Source of the DNA: Gammaproteobacteria bacterium
GTDB taxonomy: Bacteria; Pseudomonadota; Gammaproteobacteria; Steroidobacterales; Steroidobacteraceae
NCBI GenBank assembly: GCA_027315105.1
Contig: DAHUYP010000076.1
Location: forward strand, 1-64,000
Length of the DNA stretch: 64,000 nucleotides
Reading direction: 5' to 3'
Below, in pieces: positions 62,607 through 64,000 of this stretch (position 1 is its first letter; each line of letters starts with the position of its first letter). Below the pieces are notes generated by a model that worked only from the letters and a program-made list of their open reading frames with translations, was not told the DNA's origin and made no database searches. A program made the translations under genes and the position numbers.

Positions 62607-63716
62607 TTATCGCAGCGATAACGGATGGTCGTAACCCGTGAGCTCGAGATAGCCGCGGCCCACGCCGCGGGCTCGTTCCTGCACGCGCACGGCGCCCTCC
62701 CAGTAGATCGCGCCGCTGCTCTGACGAGCATCGTTTTCCTGATCATCGAGCAGCGGCGACAACTCGAACTCGCGCTCACCGAGCCGCAGGCTCCAGGTCA
62801 CGGGGTAGCTCACGGCGGTGCGCGGCGAGCGCCAGCGCCGGCCCGGCGTGAACAGGACCTGCGCCGGACCGAATGTCTGCACGTCTCCCAGCGCGCCGCG
62901 CAGCGTGCCGCCTGCCCACAGCGATTGCCCCTGACGGCCGCGAATCCGAAACGCCATGAGCGCGCTGCCGTCATCGAGATTGAGGCCGACCCAGTCCCAG
63001 CCGGCAGCATTGCGATCCAGGTACTCGCTGGACCATTCGTGATCGAGCCAGGCCACGCCGCTGACCGTATCGCTGCGGCCGGCGCGCACGATGCTGCCGC
63101 TCACGCGCAGCTGCGGCTGGCTGTAGTAATAGCTGGCCGAGGCCGTGTCCGGTCCCTTCCGGCTGTAGCCCGCCTGACCATTGAGCATCGGCGGCTGCGT
63201 GCTCGCAAGACTCAGCGACAGCGCAAAATCCGCGGCCGTGACCTGCGCCGAGTAGGCGTCGTCGCTGCGCTCGAGCCGCCAGTCATCGATCCAGACCTTG
63301 GTATCCGTGCTCTGCGCCTCGGCCAACCCGAAACCCGCGCGCCGGATGCGCTGATCCTGCCACAGTCGGCCGCGCTGCGGATCGCTGATGGCGCAATGGG
63401 CGATCAGCAGCTGGTGCGGCGCGAAAGCGCTCGGATTGGAGGCATCGAGCCGGCTGCGGATGCGAAAGAACGTGACCTGGAAGCCGAGCTGCTGCTGCCG
63501 GGCCGTGGTGAGCCAGCCGGTCAGGTACCACCACTCGATGCCGAACTGCGGATGGCTGCCGAAATCGCGCGGAAACTGCAGCGTGTATCCAGGCACGACC
63601 GCCGGCAACGCGCTGTCGCCGGCACGCTGCTCCTGCGCCGCGAAGCCGCCCAGTGCCGGGCACAGCGTGCACAGCGCCAGCGCCAGTCGCGCAGCGGGCG
63701 GCGGCGAGGTCCTCAC
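62607..63716 (-). CDS. Secreted lipocalin-like/CrtC-AttH family protein
   Basis: A 369-residue protein with a signal peptide (ARLALALCTLCPALGGFAA). The double lipocalin-like fold of CrtC/AttH proteins shows in QFGIEWWYLTGWL, LLIAHCAISD, WLDHEWSSEYLDRN and WDWVGLNLDDGSALMAF. These proteins are often encoded with an ABC permease of the LolC/FtsX type, as here (ATGA overlap with the permease stop). Substrate unknown; not shown to act on carotenoids. Confidence 0.85.
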   Translation of the reverse strand: MRTSPPPAARLALALCTLCPALGGFAAQEQRAGDSALPAVVPGYTLQFPRDFGSHPQFGIEWWYLTGWLTTARQQQLGFQVTFFRIRSRLDASNPSAFAPHQLLIAHCAISDPQRGRLWQDQRIRRAGFGLAEAQSTDTKVWIDDWRLERSDDAYSAQVTAADFALSLSLASTQPPMLNGQAGYSRKGPDTASASYYYSQPQLRVSGSIVRAGRSDTVSGVAWLDHEWSSEYLDRNAAGWDWVGLNLDDGSALMAFRIRGRQGQSLWAGGTLRGALGDVQTFGPAQVLFTPGRRWRSPRTAVSYPVTWSLRLGEREFELSPLLDDQENDARQSSGAIYWEGAVRVQERARGVGRGYLELTGYDHPLSLR

Positions 63717-64000
63717 CAGTCCTCACGCACGGCTCGAATCGCCTCCTGGCTCATGGCGGCCCGGCCGCTCCAGAGCGCGGTAAACGCCGAGGCCGCGATC
63801 AGCACCGCGCTCAGGGCACCGAGCCGCCGCCACGGCACCGCCAGATCGATGCTCCAGCCGAAGGATTGCCGATTGATGACGTACACCAGGATCAGGCTCA
63901 CGACGGCACCGAGCAGCAGTCCGTAGACGACGGCCAGCGCGCTCATGATGACGCCTTCGCCTGCGAGCATCGCCAGTACCTGCCGTCGAAGCATGCCCAG
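63713..64000 (-). CDS. ABC transporter permease, C-terminal part (FtsX/LolC-type)
   Basis: At least 96 residues of the C-terminal membrane half of an FtsX-fold permease: LRRQVLAMLAGEGVIMSALA, a helix pair (VVYGLLLGAVVSLILVYVI) and WSGRAAMSQEAIRAVRED. The 5' end lies beyond the window. Together with the lipocalin-like gene it forms a lipid/lipoprotein export unit whose ATPase must lie further upstream. Confidence 0.8.
   Translation of the reverse strand: MGMLRRQVLAMLAGEGVIMSALAVVYGLLLGAVVSLILVYVINRQSFGWSIDLAVPWRRLGALSAVLIAASAFTALWSGRAAMSQEAIRAVREDW

Noticed and set aside
1-64000. IS elements, prophage, CRISPR arrays
   Set aside because: No transposase, integrase, phage structural or cas genes were seen.

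Overview
The window is chromosomal DNA of a high-GC (roughly two-thirds GC) Gram-negative bacterium. The complete System I cytochrome c maturation operon, GluQRS, Kup, a DUF2058 (YaiL-like) protein, Lol/Fts-style permease and many lipoproteins with Sec signals point to a gammaproteobacterium, probably of the Xanthomonadales/Nevskiales/Steroidobacterales type; that placement is inference. No phage, IS element, CRISPR array or replication origin is visible. Genes are tightly packed, with many 4-base ATGA/GTGA overlaps and frequent GTG starts.

Layout: 1-6 kb holds a GIY-YIG-like protein, an Nramp-family metal transporter, the potassium importer Kup and a secreted S9 peptidase. 6-12 kb holds a TraB/GumN protein, YaiL-like DUF2058, DUF3455, a methyltransferase, a TPR membrane protein, a ketopantoate-reductase-family enzyme and a TetR regulator with a clear operator. 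12-17 kb holds a cytochrome P450 divergent from a phosphate acyltransferase, a DsbA-type oxidoreductase and the molybdenum-cofactor pair mocA/xdhC. 17.0-18.2 kb holds tRNA-Gly, tRNA-Cys, a small lipoprotein gene, a decayed tRNA-Cys 3' copy and tRNA-Leu. 18.2-24.9 kb is ccmABCDEFGHI, followed by a MetF-type reductase.

25.9-30.8 kb (minus strand) is a four-gene signalling operon: a TonB-like membrane protein with an N-terminal receiver-like domain, a membrane-bound CheA-like kinase, a CheY-like regulator and a CheX-like phosphatase. This is the strongest candidate for a little-described system. 31-42 kb holds a periplasmic peroxiredoxin, a second TraB protein, transporters, an FG-GAP lipoprotein, a uracil-DNA glycosylase, GlcG, a metallophosphoesterase lipoprotein and an M1 aminopeptidase. 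42.4-45.5 kb is a nitrate module: a NarK-like transporter behind a leader terminator, the last 28 codons of a lost nasT, and a cytosolic nitrate sensor (NasS-like).

45.5-52.2 kb combines a drug/metabolite exporter, an amino acid permease, a GcvT-type methyltransferase, FolD, a truncated PurU and gamma-aminobutyraldehyde dehydrogenase, which suggests catabolism of a methylated or amino compound feeding one-carbon units into folate. 52-60.9 kb holds an FKBP isomerase, a small conserved protein, GluQRS, an abbreviated pqqA-pqqE locus, a divergent two-component system of the NarL class, an FMN reductase and an AruI-like 2-ketoarginine decarboxylase. The end holds a plug-like lipoprotein, an MgtC/DUF4010 membrane protein, a CrtC/AttH lipocalin-like protein and the end of an ABC permease. 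Several loci (nasT, purU, pqqBCD, tRNA-Cys) show loss or decay, a theme of this window.
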